NCBI GenBank assembly: GCA_008921705.1
Contig: VFFE01007124.1
Span: 1,265,928-1,329,927, forward strand
Length of the DNA: 64,000 bases
Direction of reading: 5' to 3'
Origin: Burhinus oedicnemus
Taxonomy: Eukaryota; Chordata; Aves; Charadriiformes; Burhinidae
Below the pieces are notes generated by a model, which worked only from the letters and a program-made list of their open reading frames with translations, was not told the DNA's origin and searched no databases. Below are positions 27,251 through 39,410 of this stretch, piece after piece. Both the position numbers and the translations under genes were made by a program. How positions within the stretch are numbered: the stretch's first letter is position 1; the number at the start of each line of letters is the position of its first letter.

Positions 27251-28084
27251 ACAGAGTTACTTCTGTGATGACACTGTTAATATTTTTCAAACCTGATAAA
27301 TTTAATTTGGTAATTTTCATCTCCTTCTGCAATTGTTATAGGACATGTTGCATTAGGACAGCCAGCTGACAGGAGAAGAAAAGGGTTTTTAATGCTAATG
27401 AGTGTTATAGTGAGGATAGGCTCACTGGACTGATGGAGTTATAGAAAATACAGAGTCCCTAAAATACTGCTAAATCAACATCCAGTCTGAAATTTTCTTC
27501 TGTTCTCTTCTACTTTCCATTCCAGACTATGTTCATCTCTATGCTTGCTGTCATACTATCTTTTAATCTTTTACCAGTTCATTGTAAATCTTGATATCAT
27601 TATAACAACAGAACTGAATCATGCTGAGGCATACATCTTGACAGGACTGAAAGCTACAAAACAGGAAGTCTTTAAGTTGATAGCTCAGAAAGTATCACAC
27701 AGAGGCCCTAATAACTACTGAGCTGTAGAATTACCAGTTTTGCCAAAAGCAACAGATTTCCTTCTGATCTCAGAGCAACTGTTTCCACACAAATCACATG
27801 TGGAGACATTTTATAGGGGTTATGTTATCTATGCCTCTTCTGTTTTCTCCTTGCATAGATTCTTGTATTTTGACACTACTTCTCCTCCCATATAAATGAC
27901 CTTGTAAATTAAATTTATAGCTTCACAACTGGGGTCAGATCAGTACAGTTTGTTCTAGTTTGGAATATAGAATAGGAAGGAGTGTTCTTAATGGGTTTAG
28001 GACAGACATTACTTCTTGGGAATGGAAACAGACTCCACCAATCACTAGAACAACAAACTGGGAATTGGGAATCCCTTGTTTCAT

Positions 28085-28215
28085 CTTGGCTGGCTGTGGG
28101 AACAAATCATGAAGTCTTTCTGTGGCTCCAGTTCACCCATCAGTAAAGAGGAAATCTGATCGTTCCTGTCTACTTCAGAGGGAACTGAACTGCCTTAAGC
28201 ACTGACGTATTGACA
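28085..28215 (+). repeat. MIR-like SINE relic
   Basis: The stretch gggaacaaatcatgaagtct, ttctgtggctccagttcacc and catcagtaaagaggaaatct parallels the MIR layout (gggcaagtcactt...tctgtgcctcagtttcctcatctgtaaaatgg), followed by tacttcagagggaact in place of tacctcatagggttgt. It is old and diverged. Confidence 0.5.
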
Positions 28216-28989
28216 TAGAAATGACTATAAACACATAAATCTAGGTCTCAGTGGTAAATGGTAAAAGTTAAATCAACTCACTGTTCAGGAGAATGACTCC
28301 TAGCCCAACACTCTTATCATACTCTGAGCATGTTAAGTCTTACCCATACAGTACTTATCAGATACGTCTTTGGAGCTGCCAGGCGCTTAGCTTTATTACC
28401 TTATGCATAGTATGCTTTATCCATTTCCTACAGTGAACACACTGAACGATGCAGCTATCACAGTATTGTTCACTGTCAGAAATGGAAAAACGGTTCTAAT
28501 AGGCTATGGCAACCACTGTACATGTGCCAATGTGTAAAGGCTTCAGGAGAATGGACAGAACATTTGTCTAACTCTTCCTGAAAAGGTGATTTACCAGGCT
28601 TTAAGTTTCCATGACTTCATCACTTAAAGATGCCTCATTTCATATATTGCTATTGGGTGTATATGCTATTCATCACTGGAAAGCTGTGAAACAATCAAAT
28701 GAAGTATCAGACTGTAGTCACTATGCAGAGAGAAATGTTGAAATAGAGGGAGTATGAGAAGTCAAGACCCACTAACAAATTTGGCTGAAGAGCAGAACTC
28801 AATAGACAAAAACTGCACAGGTAATTTTGTCACTGCTAGTGACAAATCATGATTATGGCAGCTTCATAAAAAGCTGAACGTGTTTTTTCCTCTGCATCTT
28901 TCCCATCCCTGTTCCCACCTCAGACTATTGAAGTATTTTGGCTGCCATTTTCCTGCTAAAGGAGGCAAAGTTTAGCAAGCAGGACACAA

Positions 28990-29070
28990 GACCAGGAGTC
29001 AGCACACTTGGGCTTTACTCTCAGCTATTCCAGTGACCTGCTGTTTGACCTTTTCCATCACCCCATGGAA
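28990..29070 (+). repeat. MIR-like SINE relic, 5' part
   Basis: The stretch accaggagtcagcacacttg, ggctttactctcagctattc and ctgctgtttgacctttt parallels the 5' half of MIR (ggagtcagactgcctgggttc, tggctctgccactta, ctgtgtgaccttgggc). About 80 bp can be aligned by eye. Confidence 0.5.
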
Positions 29071-29534
29071 ACAAACAGCACCTTTGTGTGTCTCTAGTTT
29101 TGTTCCTACACTTTGCAAGTCCTATGAACAGAGCTGTCCCTACATGTGCAGGGTGTAATGCACAACAAATCCCCAGTCTTGGTCATGGTCTTAACCTCCT
29201 CACATACTAAAATAAACCAGATAATTGTTACTAAATGTCAAAAGATTCACTCTCAGAGAAACCAAATGGTTGGCAGAGGAGCCTGTACAGAAATGTCATT
29301 CTTTCCATTTTCACTTCCTCTCTCTCTTTCAACTTTCAACTTTATATGTTAATCCTACAAGTATTCATCCAAAAAGTAAGTCATTCATTGCTCATCTTTC
29401 AGGCCTAATACTGGTGCAGTCTTTACTCAGGTAGTTTATCCATTTTCTAAATTAATAGTTGCCTTTTTGAAGACCCCGTCATGACCAATGGTTAACAGAT
29501 CATGCAGTTTACACCGATAAAGGACAAGGAGAAG

Positions 29535-29556
29535 AAAAAAAAAAAAAATAAAAAAG
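29535..29556. repeat. Poly(A) tract
   Basis: An A-run with one T interruption. No adjoining SINE or processed gene copy is seen upstream. Confidence 0.8.
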
Positions 29557-32211
29557 AGAGTAGCCCAGTACCTTATAGCCTTTTACATGTTATTCTCCTA
29601 CTTTCCTCTGCTAGGCTTCTTTAGATCTTGTCTTCAATACCTGGGAATAAAAAAATGAAACACTTAAAACCTGTCTAAACAGAATGGCCAAAATAATAAG
29701 GAAGTGATACCACATAACTCAAAAATTGTTTCATGTGGGTTACACTGGAAAGCTCAAATCTGTCCCTGGTACATACCCTGCAACACGACAGGAATTCAAG
29801 ACTGTCTGCACTGTAGGAAGATGTTCATTCTGCACTCCAAGCCACTGGCAGTTTAGTGCACATTTGGAGGAAAAATGAAGTCTTTCTTGCCATTATGCTT
29901 TTTTTCATTAAATCTGATAGAAGTCTAGACATGTTATAAATAACCAGCATGAAAGCAGTAGGCAGAATACAGGTAAAACAATTAAAAGCTGTATGATGCA
30001 CATTGATTATCCACACCCCTCTACAGTTTCATCACAGCGAATATAAATAATACATTTGTGTATGTTCTTGTTTGTAAAACGTAATTAAATAACACAGACT
30101 ATAATGTATCTCGTAATAAATATTTGTGAGTATATATATTACCCTACTTATATTTGAAAATTTCAAATAAAAGTAACTAGTAATTTTTTCCAAACCTATC
30201 ATGAAAAAGGGAGCTCTTGTTTTCTTGAACGTGTAACAGTGGTATAACCCAAACCTTAACCAAAGTGCCAGACTCTGGGATCTATTGAAAACTGTATCCA
30301 AACGAGCAGGCTTGAGTCCTTCTACAGCATAGAGCATGGGGTAGCGGCACTATCACCCTGATCCTTAGACTCTGCTTTACAGTTCACTCTTGGTTAAAGC
30401 TGCACTAGAAACAAATAGGGCTGAAGGCATCTGAAAACATACTGTTCCTCAGCAGTGAGGTCATCTCTTACATTCAGTCAGCTAGTAGGTAAATTGGATA
30501 ACAGGAAAATCCAAGTTGAAATATTCAAACTGCCAAGGATTATGAATTCTTTGTTTTGCCTTGGAAACAAATGCACAGCAGAGACTAGAGTCACAGTGCA
30601 AGGAAGACATAACAAAGGCTTTGTTTGTAAGGGGATGGAAGCACTGCTCTCTGGTCAGGGATGAGGTTGGCTGATGTGTTTTCCATAACAGTCAACTGAA
30701 CAATCTCGGCAGTCAATCCTGGCCAAATACTAATCTGCTGAATTTATTACATTTGGGGGTTTAAATTAAAATTACCATCTGTAACTCATGTGTGGTAAAC
30801 AGCACAGAACACGTGACAAGAGAAAAAAGCACCTCATGAAAAGGTGGGCAAATTCGACTTGTTTTGAGGAGCCCAGAGAACTGTGACACTGCACGTTGAA
30901 CATTTTCTTTCTGAGCAAAAAGCGTAACAGCTTAATGAGGTTATTTGTTAAAAAACCCTCTGTTCACCTCAGTAATGGTCTGTACAGCCCAGGTCTGGAA
31001 ATGTAGTTGGTTTGACCAAAGTGATACTATCAACTGAACAAAGCCAAATTTTGTAGGAAAAATGCCATGGTAGCCAGAAATAATACACATGCAGACACAG
31101 AAGAAAATCCCAGCTTGGGTTTTGGGGTTTTTTGTTTTGTTTTGTTTTTAAGATTTCTGCTGTCACAATCATAAATATTCTCAGGACAACAAAAGCTGAT
31201 TCAATATTACAGCTATGCACTCTGAGGTGGGTGAAATCCGGGCCACTAAAAACAGAGTATTTCGACTTCTGCAGGCCCACCGTGTCACCCAGCATCCCTG
31301 GTCGATAAAGCTGCTGGTGGTGATTCTATGGTCTAATTCCTATTATTTCAAGCAAGGCTGCAGGCTTAAATTTTTTTTTCTCTTTCACTACAACTCTTAT
31401 ACAAGTGCTCTCTTCAGAAAAGCAATCTTCTGAAAACAGCAAGTCTATTCATATCCGGTTGAATAAACCTACAAGGTATGAATGGCAGTTGGTTTGCCAC
31501 TTCATGCTTTCAATTTGACTTGTGCCAAACCATGTGTTTTACATGATTTCTGCACAGAGATGGAGGTGGGTCTGGGCTTAGTGGAAACATGTCACGCTGC
31601 ACATGCACACAGAGGCGCAAATTACCTGCAGAATGATGCTGGGTAAAACTGGCCTAAAAAAATGTTTTGAGAACAAGTTTGTTTCCAGCAGTGCGTTTTT
31701 AACCTTCTTTCGTCCAAGTGTCTGCAAATCCCATGGGTGAATATTCGAATTAGTTTTCTAATGAGGGTATCATACAACTGATCTTGTTTTACTGATCCCA
31801 GGAAGTCATAAGAGTCTTAGGAGCTACCCAAATAGGGTCTTCTACCCCTCCCATGATATCATTGCTTCCAGTTCATACTTCTTAGTACAAATAAAAACAA
31901 ATAGAGTGGGACCTCAGACATGCTAGGTATTGTACAGAGAGAGTCCATGCTTACAGTGCCCTGTGTAAAAATGAGGCACTGACTAAAAACTGGTCATAAA
32001 GTCTCCTCATACAGTAAAAGCAGATGGGCACTTTCAAATGACAACTCATCCCATCCACGGGATGGGATGGCTCTGTAGGTGCTCACCTCTCTTTGCTTTC
32101 TAGAAAGAGAGTAACTTAGACAAAAAGGTTAACTACTTTAGTTTTTTAAGGGTTTAGTGGTGATTAGTGCTAGATAAGAAAAATCCCATGTTTAAGGCTA
32201 ACGTAAAAATA

Positions 32212-32340
32212 CTTCCTATCCTCATTTTGCAAATGAGAACAAATAAGGTTAAAAAAAAATGATCAGTCACTTGCTCAGGGTCACATAAAAGGTTAGTAGA
32301 AAAGCTAGACATTAAAACTCAAACTTTTTTAGTTCAACCC
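32212..32340 (-). repeat. MIR-like SINE relic
   Basis: The plus strand reads cctcattttgcaaatgagaa, then gtcacttgctcagggtcaca, then ggttagtagaaaagctagac. This follows the reverse complement of MIR (cattttacagatgaggaaactg, gtaacttgcccaaggtcaca, gctagtaagtggcagagc) over about 110 bp. It is the best-preserved MIR-like copy in the window. Confidence 0.6.
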
Positions 32341-34066
32341 TTCCTTCTTCATGGTGGCAGTAGGCAGGAAAAAGATTCTCACTGCTTTCCAATAAACAGC
32401 AGTGAAAATACATAATTGACCTATTTCACACTTTGTACTTCCTGTCCATTTCTCTGTGAAAAGAACACTGTCCCTGTTGTTTTCTTTCTTCCTGACCTAG
32501 GTCAAAGATGTAGAAATTTAGGCCACTTTTCCTGTTTCCTGGGCATTTATTCCTAGAGACATTGTCTATGTTCTTAATTTCACTATGGCCTGAATCTTCA
32601 GCTGAGATCAGTGCAAGACTTGCAACCAACTTGAATGAATTCAGTATAAGGTCTTAGGCATAACTGTTTCAATGCAAAAAGACAACTGAAATCATATCAA
32701 CATTTTCAGGGGAGGAGGTTGTTAAGGTTTTTTCCAACCTATTCTTTCACACAAGATTTGCGTTTCATTGACTCCCACTTCACAAATTAGAGATCTGATA
32801 GACCTTTGTTCTTTTCAGATCTAGGACTAAGAGAAATAGAAATAATTTTAAAAATCATGCTGCTTCTATCTGTTCATCTGAGGCATCAGCACAGGAAGAG
32901 CAGGAGTAGAAGGACCTTTGCAGAAAAGTCTCTGAAAAAGCATTTGGTTTACTATCTGGACACCATCAGCCAAGTTATTTGTAACGGTGAATTATTACAA
33001 ATAAAACAGCATCTAAAACTGTCCATTTGGCAAACAGACCATCAGTAACATGAGAGCTCATGAAATTACTGAAATGGTGTTGAAACCACCCCTTACTGAT
33101 AACAAAAGCTAAGTAGAAAAGAATATGTTTCTGAAATTTTTCAAAAACCTACCTGCTTGCTTAGGTGGGCCATCCAAAAACTGTTTGAAGCAAGATCTGA
33201 ATTTCTACTTCAAGAGGTCAATCCACAACATCCCAGGCTTCCATTCTCACACCAAAGTACACATAGATTGGAAGACTCTCAAGGCTTACGACAACAGCCA
33301 TGAATGCCACAGCAGATTCAGACGAACCCTGGTGAGAGGAGCATTGCACAAAGATCAGAATCACTGAAGGCTACTCCGTTTGACAATCACGCTGGCAGGA
33401 AAAGCCTGCAAGCTTAGCTCTGACTCCCCACTATGATGAAATGGCCTACCTCAACACCAAGTCTAGTTTGTATTCTGTCCTTTAGGACTCGAAAGCCATT
33501 TAAAAATAAAATAAGATAAATTCAGACATTTTAAATGTCAGCAAGACATTTTTCCTGCTTAAAAAGAAATATTTATCCAATAATGACAAATCCACGCTAA
33601 AGGCTAAACCCAAAAATTATTAAAATATTTTAAATTACATTTTTAAAATAGTATTAAGGGATACATATATTTATTGTCAAATAAATGTCATTGCTTGTTA
33701 AAACACTGAGTAGATCGATGTCACTGTAAACCAAACTTATTGAACTGATAGATAACTTCTGATAGCAGGACATCTTCTATAAAAAAACCAGCAGAAATAT
33801 TGTCCTAATTCTTGTCCATTTAATTGATATCTTCAGATAAATATTTTTTTCTTATATAATCAGGAACTTTACACTATTTTAAACAACTAACAAAACATTT
33901 TGGAGTTCTTTGTGTGCATTATAGTTTAACTTCAAATTTTATCTAAATACAGTCCAGGATGATGAACAAGCAAATACCAGGCAGCTAGTAAAATGAAATA
34001 TATTGTTCATCCTTTTCTAGCATAACTCAAATTCTAGCAAATTTTGATAGTTTAGAGCCCTAACCT

Positions 34067-34165
34067 TATTATTACATAATTTCTATATACATTATTATTT
34101 ACATACATAATTATGTATATTATTATATACATATATACTTATATATATTTTCTTAAATATACACA
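34067..34165. repeat. AT-rich low-complexity block with 16-bp palindrome
   Basis: About 100 bp of TA/TATAC-like sequence. At 34103-34118 it contains the perfect palindrome atacataattatgtat, which could extrude as a cruciform. Probably a decayed microsatellite. Confidence 0.8.
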
Positions 34166-37100
34166 TTTTCACATAGGGAAAATACTATAGCAAAAAAGGT
34201 CGGGACCAAGGAAAAACTTCAGTAGAAACATACCAGTGAACATCAAATTTTCAAAGATTTTAAAGTAGATCTAAAACAAGGCTGAAGTGGCTTATTCAAT
34301 AGGTTTATATCAGGACATCATCACTGATCATATTTAAAAACAGAAAGGATATCTTTGCCACCCACTGCTTTTCGAGCAAGCAGGATGGACTTTCAGGTGC
34401 ACAGCTGCATTTTTCTGCCTTCTCAACCCCTGAGAGGTAGAGAACCATTTGCAGGTTCCCAAAAAAGAACCATATGGAGAAAATACAGTTCAAGAGACAC
34501 CTCAGCAGCGGGCTTCTGGTCTACATGACTCTTTCTCATGCCATCTACTTCAGCCAGTTTTCCTTCCCCTCTCATAAACCTGAAGATTCTCTTTTGTCAA
34601 TCACATTTTCCCTAACATCTCCCCTGCAGCAATCACTCCCAGTCTCAAGGAACTCTCAGTAGGAGTCAGAGAAAGGTTTTTATGGCCTCTGCCAAGATTT
34701 CACTTTCGTTTTGCATGAAGAGTATGTGCCCATAATGTTCACTACTGTCCAGTGGTATGGACTCACCTTAAAAGACATAACTAAAAGCAGAGTGCCACAC
34801 AGAGTTTGAGGAGGTGGAACGCAACAGTTAGGCTGTTATTTCTATTTAGCTGCTAGGAGGTTATGCGGAGCAGAGAGAGTTACAAAGATTGACATTTGTG
34901 TTCTTAAGTTGACATTAACATAATGGAAATGGTGTGTAACTTCCATCTCCCCAGCCATCAAGGGTCTGTCAGCCTTAGTCAGTGTTCCAACGCCCTCTCA
35001 CTCATCCTCCTTAAAGTAAATGAGTCGTTATGCCTCTGACGTTTCTTCCAGGGGCAAGCCCAGCAGGGTCCTCCTTCCCTCTAACTTGCCGTTGTCCAGA
35101 GTTTTGTGTTTTAGTAACTTGAAACATCCTGTAAAATCTATCAGGATTAGTTTCCAGTATAGAAGCACTTGTACGTGATCCAAGCTAATCAAATTTTCTT
35201 TAGATACTAAGCTCCAGGGTTTAAGAGAGTACACCCAACATACTAAGCAAAAATGACCTTCTTAGTGTGGCTATCATATCCTCCTTTTTGACCCCTTTTG
35301 ACACAATTTTGGCTGAGACAAGACAGACAGTTAAAGCCATTGTGAATGGGACAAAAATAATACAGTAAGTGTGTCTCTGATGTCACCAGAATGTTTTATC
35401 CCAAGATAAAAAAAGCTGGTTTTAGATGGAACTGGACATTTTTTACATACTAGTAAAATGGGGTTTTTAATAGATAATATTTTGTTTTCAAACTCATATT
35501 TCAGTCTTTCCCAATGGAATTGGGATCCAAATCCAAATTAAGGATTTTAGGAGTCATATTAGAATCAAACACAAGTCTGAACTTACAAGTCATGTATGAC
35601 CTGGCAGTCAAGAGGTTATGGTGAGTAAGAAGGTAGACCACAGAAGACCAAAGAACAGGAAACTTTCAGTCTAGTGTTGATGGAAAAGCTTTGGATTAGA
35701 TGGATGCTGTACTAAATAACTTATTTCAAACCAAACAGCTCTAACAGAAGTTTCTGACCCTTTTATAGAGGAAACGCTGAAGATGTATGATGTAAGAATT
35801 CAGAAGTGCACGTTAAGCCGCAAAGTTTTATTTTGAGTTATATACAGCAGGATCTGTGTTTACACAGCTATACAGAGGAGTGACTTCCCCTTCTTCCATT
35901 CATGGGCTCCATTGACTGACTGACTTCCTTAATTTCAAAAACCAGTATTTATTGTTCCATGAAAGTTAGTTCAACGATCAGGTCGTCTATATGCCCAGAC
36001 AATTTAATGGACTTTCTGGAAGGCCCCGGATGTACAATACTTAAATAATTAATTCAGTTAAGTCCTCTGTCAAAACCACTCTTCCTGTGCAGCCATAGAA
36101 AGAAGTTCTTTTTCCATCAGTGACAATTCGAGAGACATTCAGATGCTGACAATTTAAAAAATGGCAAAGCATTTCAGGAGAATAAAATCAATGCAACCCA
36201 ACATTTCCCCATTCTTCAGGAGGGTCCTTAAAATTGAAACATCACACATAAGCATAAGCTTCTATCACTGACAGATATTAAGGGGCAATAAATGAAATGG
36301 CTTAGAGGTTTATGTTCCCAAAACCAATTCTAAGACTACATGAGGTTGTGTTGCTTTAGCTTCAGTATTGTCTTGGATTCAGGTGAGTAGGAGGTTAATT
36401 TTAATTCTGTCCACTAAAATGCAACACAACTTGTCAATGAAGAACTTAGAGTAAAAGGAGACTAAGCTAGTAAGAGGAGCTGACTTCCTTAAGTGAACTT
36501 AGACTTGATTAAATTTCTGAAAATGCAATGTAACACTAATAACAAATTTAAACTTTGACCGAGGTTAGCTCTTTAATTTCCATTGGAATAAAAGCAAACA
36601 GATGTCTCTAGAGTAAAATGTACAAAATAAAAAATATTCTAAAATTGGACAAAAAGTCCAAATCTCACTAGGGAAGCTGTACATGCAGTTCCCGTTCATA
36701 TTAATTGTAAGCATTTGTCTAAGAAAACATGTGTGATCAGTTGCTACAGCTCAGCTGATGCCTGGCAATTTGATGACGTGCTTGAGGCCAAAATCTATCT
36801 AGAGGCAGACTCTTGTGCTGGCTGACAGAGCTGCCTGATGTTTAAAAGGATGTTACTTTCAATTAATATTGAGGATGTTCGGCTTAAAGAAGAAATATTA
36901 AAAATGAAATCTGATAAAACTCAAGATACATTCATTTCAGGGAGGGGAGTCCTCCCCACCCTTTCTATTTTGGGCAAACCTGCTCTGATTACAGGTAGAT
37001 TTTCACAGGTAAGGCCTCTCATGACAATGATGCAAGAATCCCAGGTCTACTCTCTCTATAAGGTAGAAATGAGGTACTTGAATTCAAAGAATCTAGTCCT

Positions 37101-37278
37101 ATCTAAATCCAGATGAATATCAAAAAGAGACATTTCGATCACTCCCAGAAAGTCCAGACTAACTCATATTAACAAATCTGGGGACCAGGAGAAGGCAAAA
37201 AAGGCTTATACAATGTCTTGACTGAGTCAATATTACTATTTAACTTTCACACTCAGCTAAAACCCCCACACCACTAAA

Positions 37279-37322
37279 TGGCCAGATTCTCTTCTGGTGT
37301 GAATCAGTATAGCTCAAACATA
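37279..37322 (+). repeat. Half copy of the hairpin repeat
   Basis: The string tggccagattctcttctggt, followed by gtgaatcagtatagctcaa, follows the left half of the 56-kb hairpin (ggccagtcacagctggtgcaaatcagtata). The right arm is missing. Confidence 0.45.
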
Positions 37323-38965
37323 TGTACTGACTGTATGCTTTTTGAAATAACAACTCAGGTACAAGGCATTTGAGATCTGATTCCTTATTCCAGGTAGTTA
37401 TTAGATTCGTATTACCACATACTTACAATAATATTTTTTTAATTTTAAAAATATTGCAAGATTTTGGCCCATGTGAAAAAAGAACAAAACCCTTTTTTTA
37501 TTTTAAAACCTCCATGCTATTTTCCAGGTTGTAATTTTGTGTTTTTATGACATGACATTTATTCCTGGATATCAGATGTTAAGAAATATCAGATCACTTT
37601 AAGAGGCAAATTAACTTTATTTTCTTCCCAGATTTAGATCACCCAACCCGGGCCACAATTACTAAAGCTAATATTCTGTTCTATCATACAGGTCAGTATA
37701 TGCTGATTCCACTGATTTTTGCCGTACTCAGCCTACAAAGCTTGCTTTAAAATCTCTGAGAAAATATATGGTTTGTTTGGAAACATGCAGAAATAGCATA
37801 CGTGGATATCATGCCTCTGAAGCTAATTTATAGGTTAATTTAAATATTCTGGACTTGTTCTTGCTTAAAATCCTTCCCCATCAGAGCACAGCAATAGTGC
37901 AGGAGGCCTTGGGGTGGGAAAGACAGTGGGACTGACACCATGGTGCACTATGGTGTGACTGAGCTACTGGGAGCAGCACAGGGTTACTGTTCAGAGGAGG
38001 GAAAGTTTAGTGCAGAAAGGGAATGGAGGGCAGCCTGGAACAGAGATCGGTGTCAAGGGGGAATCCTGCTGCGAGGAATTTACTGAGCCCAGAAACTGTC
38101 TCTGTTTTTATTACTATTTATAATTATAAATAAATGATGGTAATTTTTAAAACTTTCCTTTCACAGCAAAATACCGAGGTCATGGGAATCACCAATGCCA
38201 CAAATAGATGATTGAAACAAAGATATGAAAACCTGCAGCTGCACAGGGTCTGTCAGCTACGTGCTTCTCCCCTCAGTGCTCCGCTGGATGGACTCACCGT
38301 GCACTGTAAGGTGAGCACTACCTCAATACTAAGCTCATGAAGAACTGGCAAATTTAAGAGTAAATCCAGGTTCGCAACACACCAGGACACTGCTCTTGCT
38401 TCTTCCCTGTGAGATCCTTCTGGGTTAATCCAGGCATTCATTTGACCTCTGCGCTCTCTGTTGATGGTAATGTAACTGTGATTGCCATTGAGGCCCTTTG
38501 TCGTCAGTAGGGACTGGGATTGGAGCCCAGTACAGATAGCACATTCTGAGTAATAGCTGTGCCTGGAAGAGCACTTTAGCTGTGACCCTAGCAGTTTCAG
38601 AAAAAAAAGCAAGTAGGCCAGGAGAAAAACACACATCTGCTTTGAGTGATGGCAAGGAAAGAGCATAAGGAGAAAACAGCCATGATTATGTGTCAGGCTT
38701 CCCTGATAGACTGGCTTCTTCCCTGTCCCTCACCTTCCAACCTTCTTTTCCTGCAGATCTCAGTGTTTTAAGATCATCACGTCTTTCATCATTTGTAATC
38801 CAACACTTCCCCAGACAGCCAGACCAACCTGAGAGAAGATTTTCCTGCCATGTACTGCTTGCTAGTATCTTACACGCATTACTCTCACATCCACTAGAGT
38901 TCACCTTCCTCTTTATATGCTGAAGGGAGGTTCAGCTGCCACTCAAACTACTCAGCTCCTGTAAG

Positions 38966-39410
38966 CTTTAAAGTCCAGAGGAGGGCCACGAAGATGATCA
39001 GAGGGCTGGAGCACGTCTCCTATGGAGAGTCAGTGTTGTTCATCCTGGAGAAGAGAAGGCTCTGGGCAGACCTTAAGCCTTCCAGTACTTAAAGGGGGTC
39101 CTACTGAAAAGGTGGAGAGAGACTCTTTATCAGGGAGTGTAGTGATAGGACAAGGGGTAATGGTTTTAAACTGAAAAAGGGTAGATTTAGATTAGGTATC
39201 AGAAAGAAATTTTTTACTCTGAGGGTGGTGAGACACTGGATCAGGCTGCCTAGAGAAGTTGTGGATGCCCCATCCCTGGAGATGTTCAAGGCCAGGTTGG
39301 ACGGAGCTTTGAGCAGCCTGGTCTAGTGGGAGGCATCCCTGCCCATGGCCAAGGATGTTGGAACTTTAAAGTCTCTTCCAACTCTAACCATTTTATGATT
39401 CTATGACTAA
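38966..39410 (+). mobile_element. CR1 LINE 3' fragment
   Basis: The plus strand from gtccagaggagggccacgaa to accattttatgattctatg is the C-terminal end of CR1 ORF2 plus the 3' tail. It encodes pieces such as KMIRGLEHVSYGE and FFTLRVV, then LPREVVDAPSLEMFKARLDG. The end carries the attctatg-type octamer typical of CR1 instead of poly(A). About 445 bp remain, with several small indels. It is opposite in strand to the copies at 26 and 58 kb and similar in family to the 26-kb copy. Confidence 0.93.

Larger units (their letters stand above)
27251..38965. other. Intergenic; MIR-like relics and AT-rich block, no gene seen
   Basis: Besides the three MIR-like relics (28.1, 29.0, 32.2 kb), the AT-rich block (34.1 kb) and the half hairpin (37.3 kb), the DNA is unique. 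Open frames of up to 137 codons (38253-38666, minus) look like chance. Confidence 0.7.

Noticed and set aside
34067..34165. AT-rich block as a replication origin or matrix attachment site
   Set aside because: Composition alone does not support either; it looks like a decayed microsatellite.
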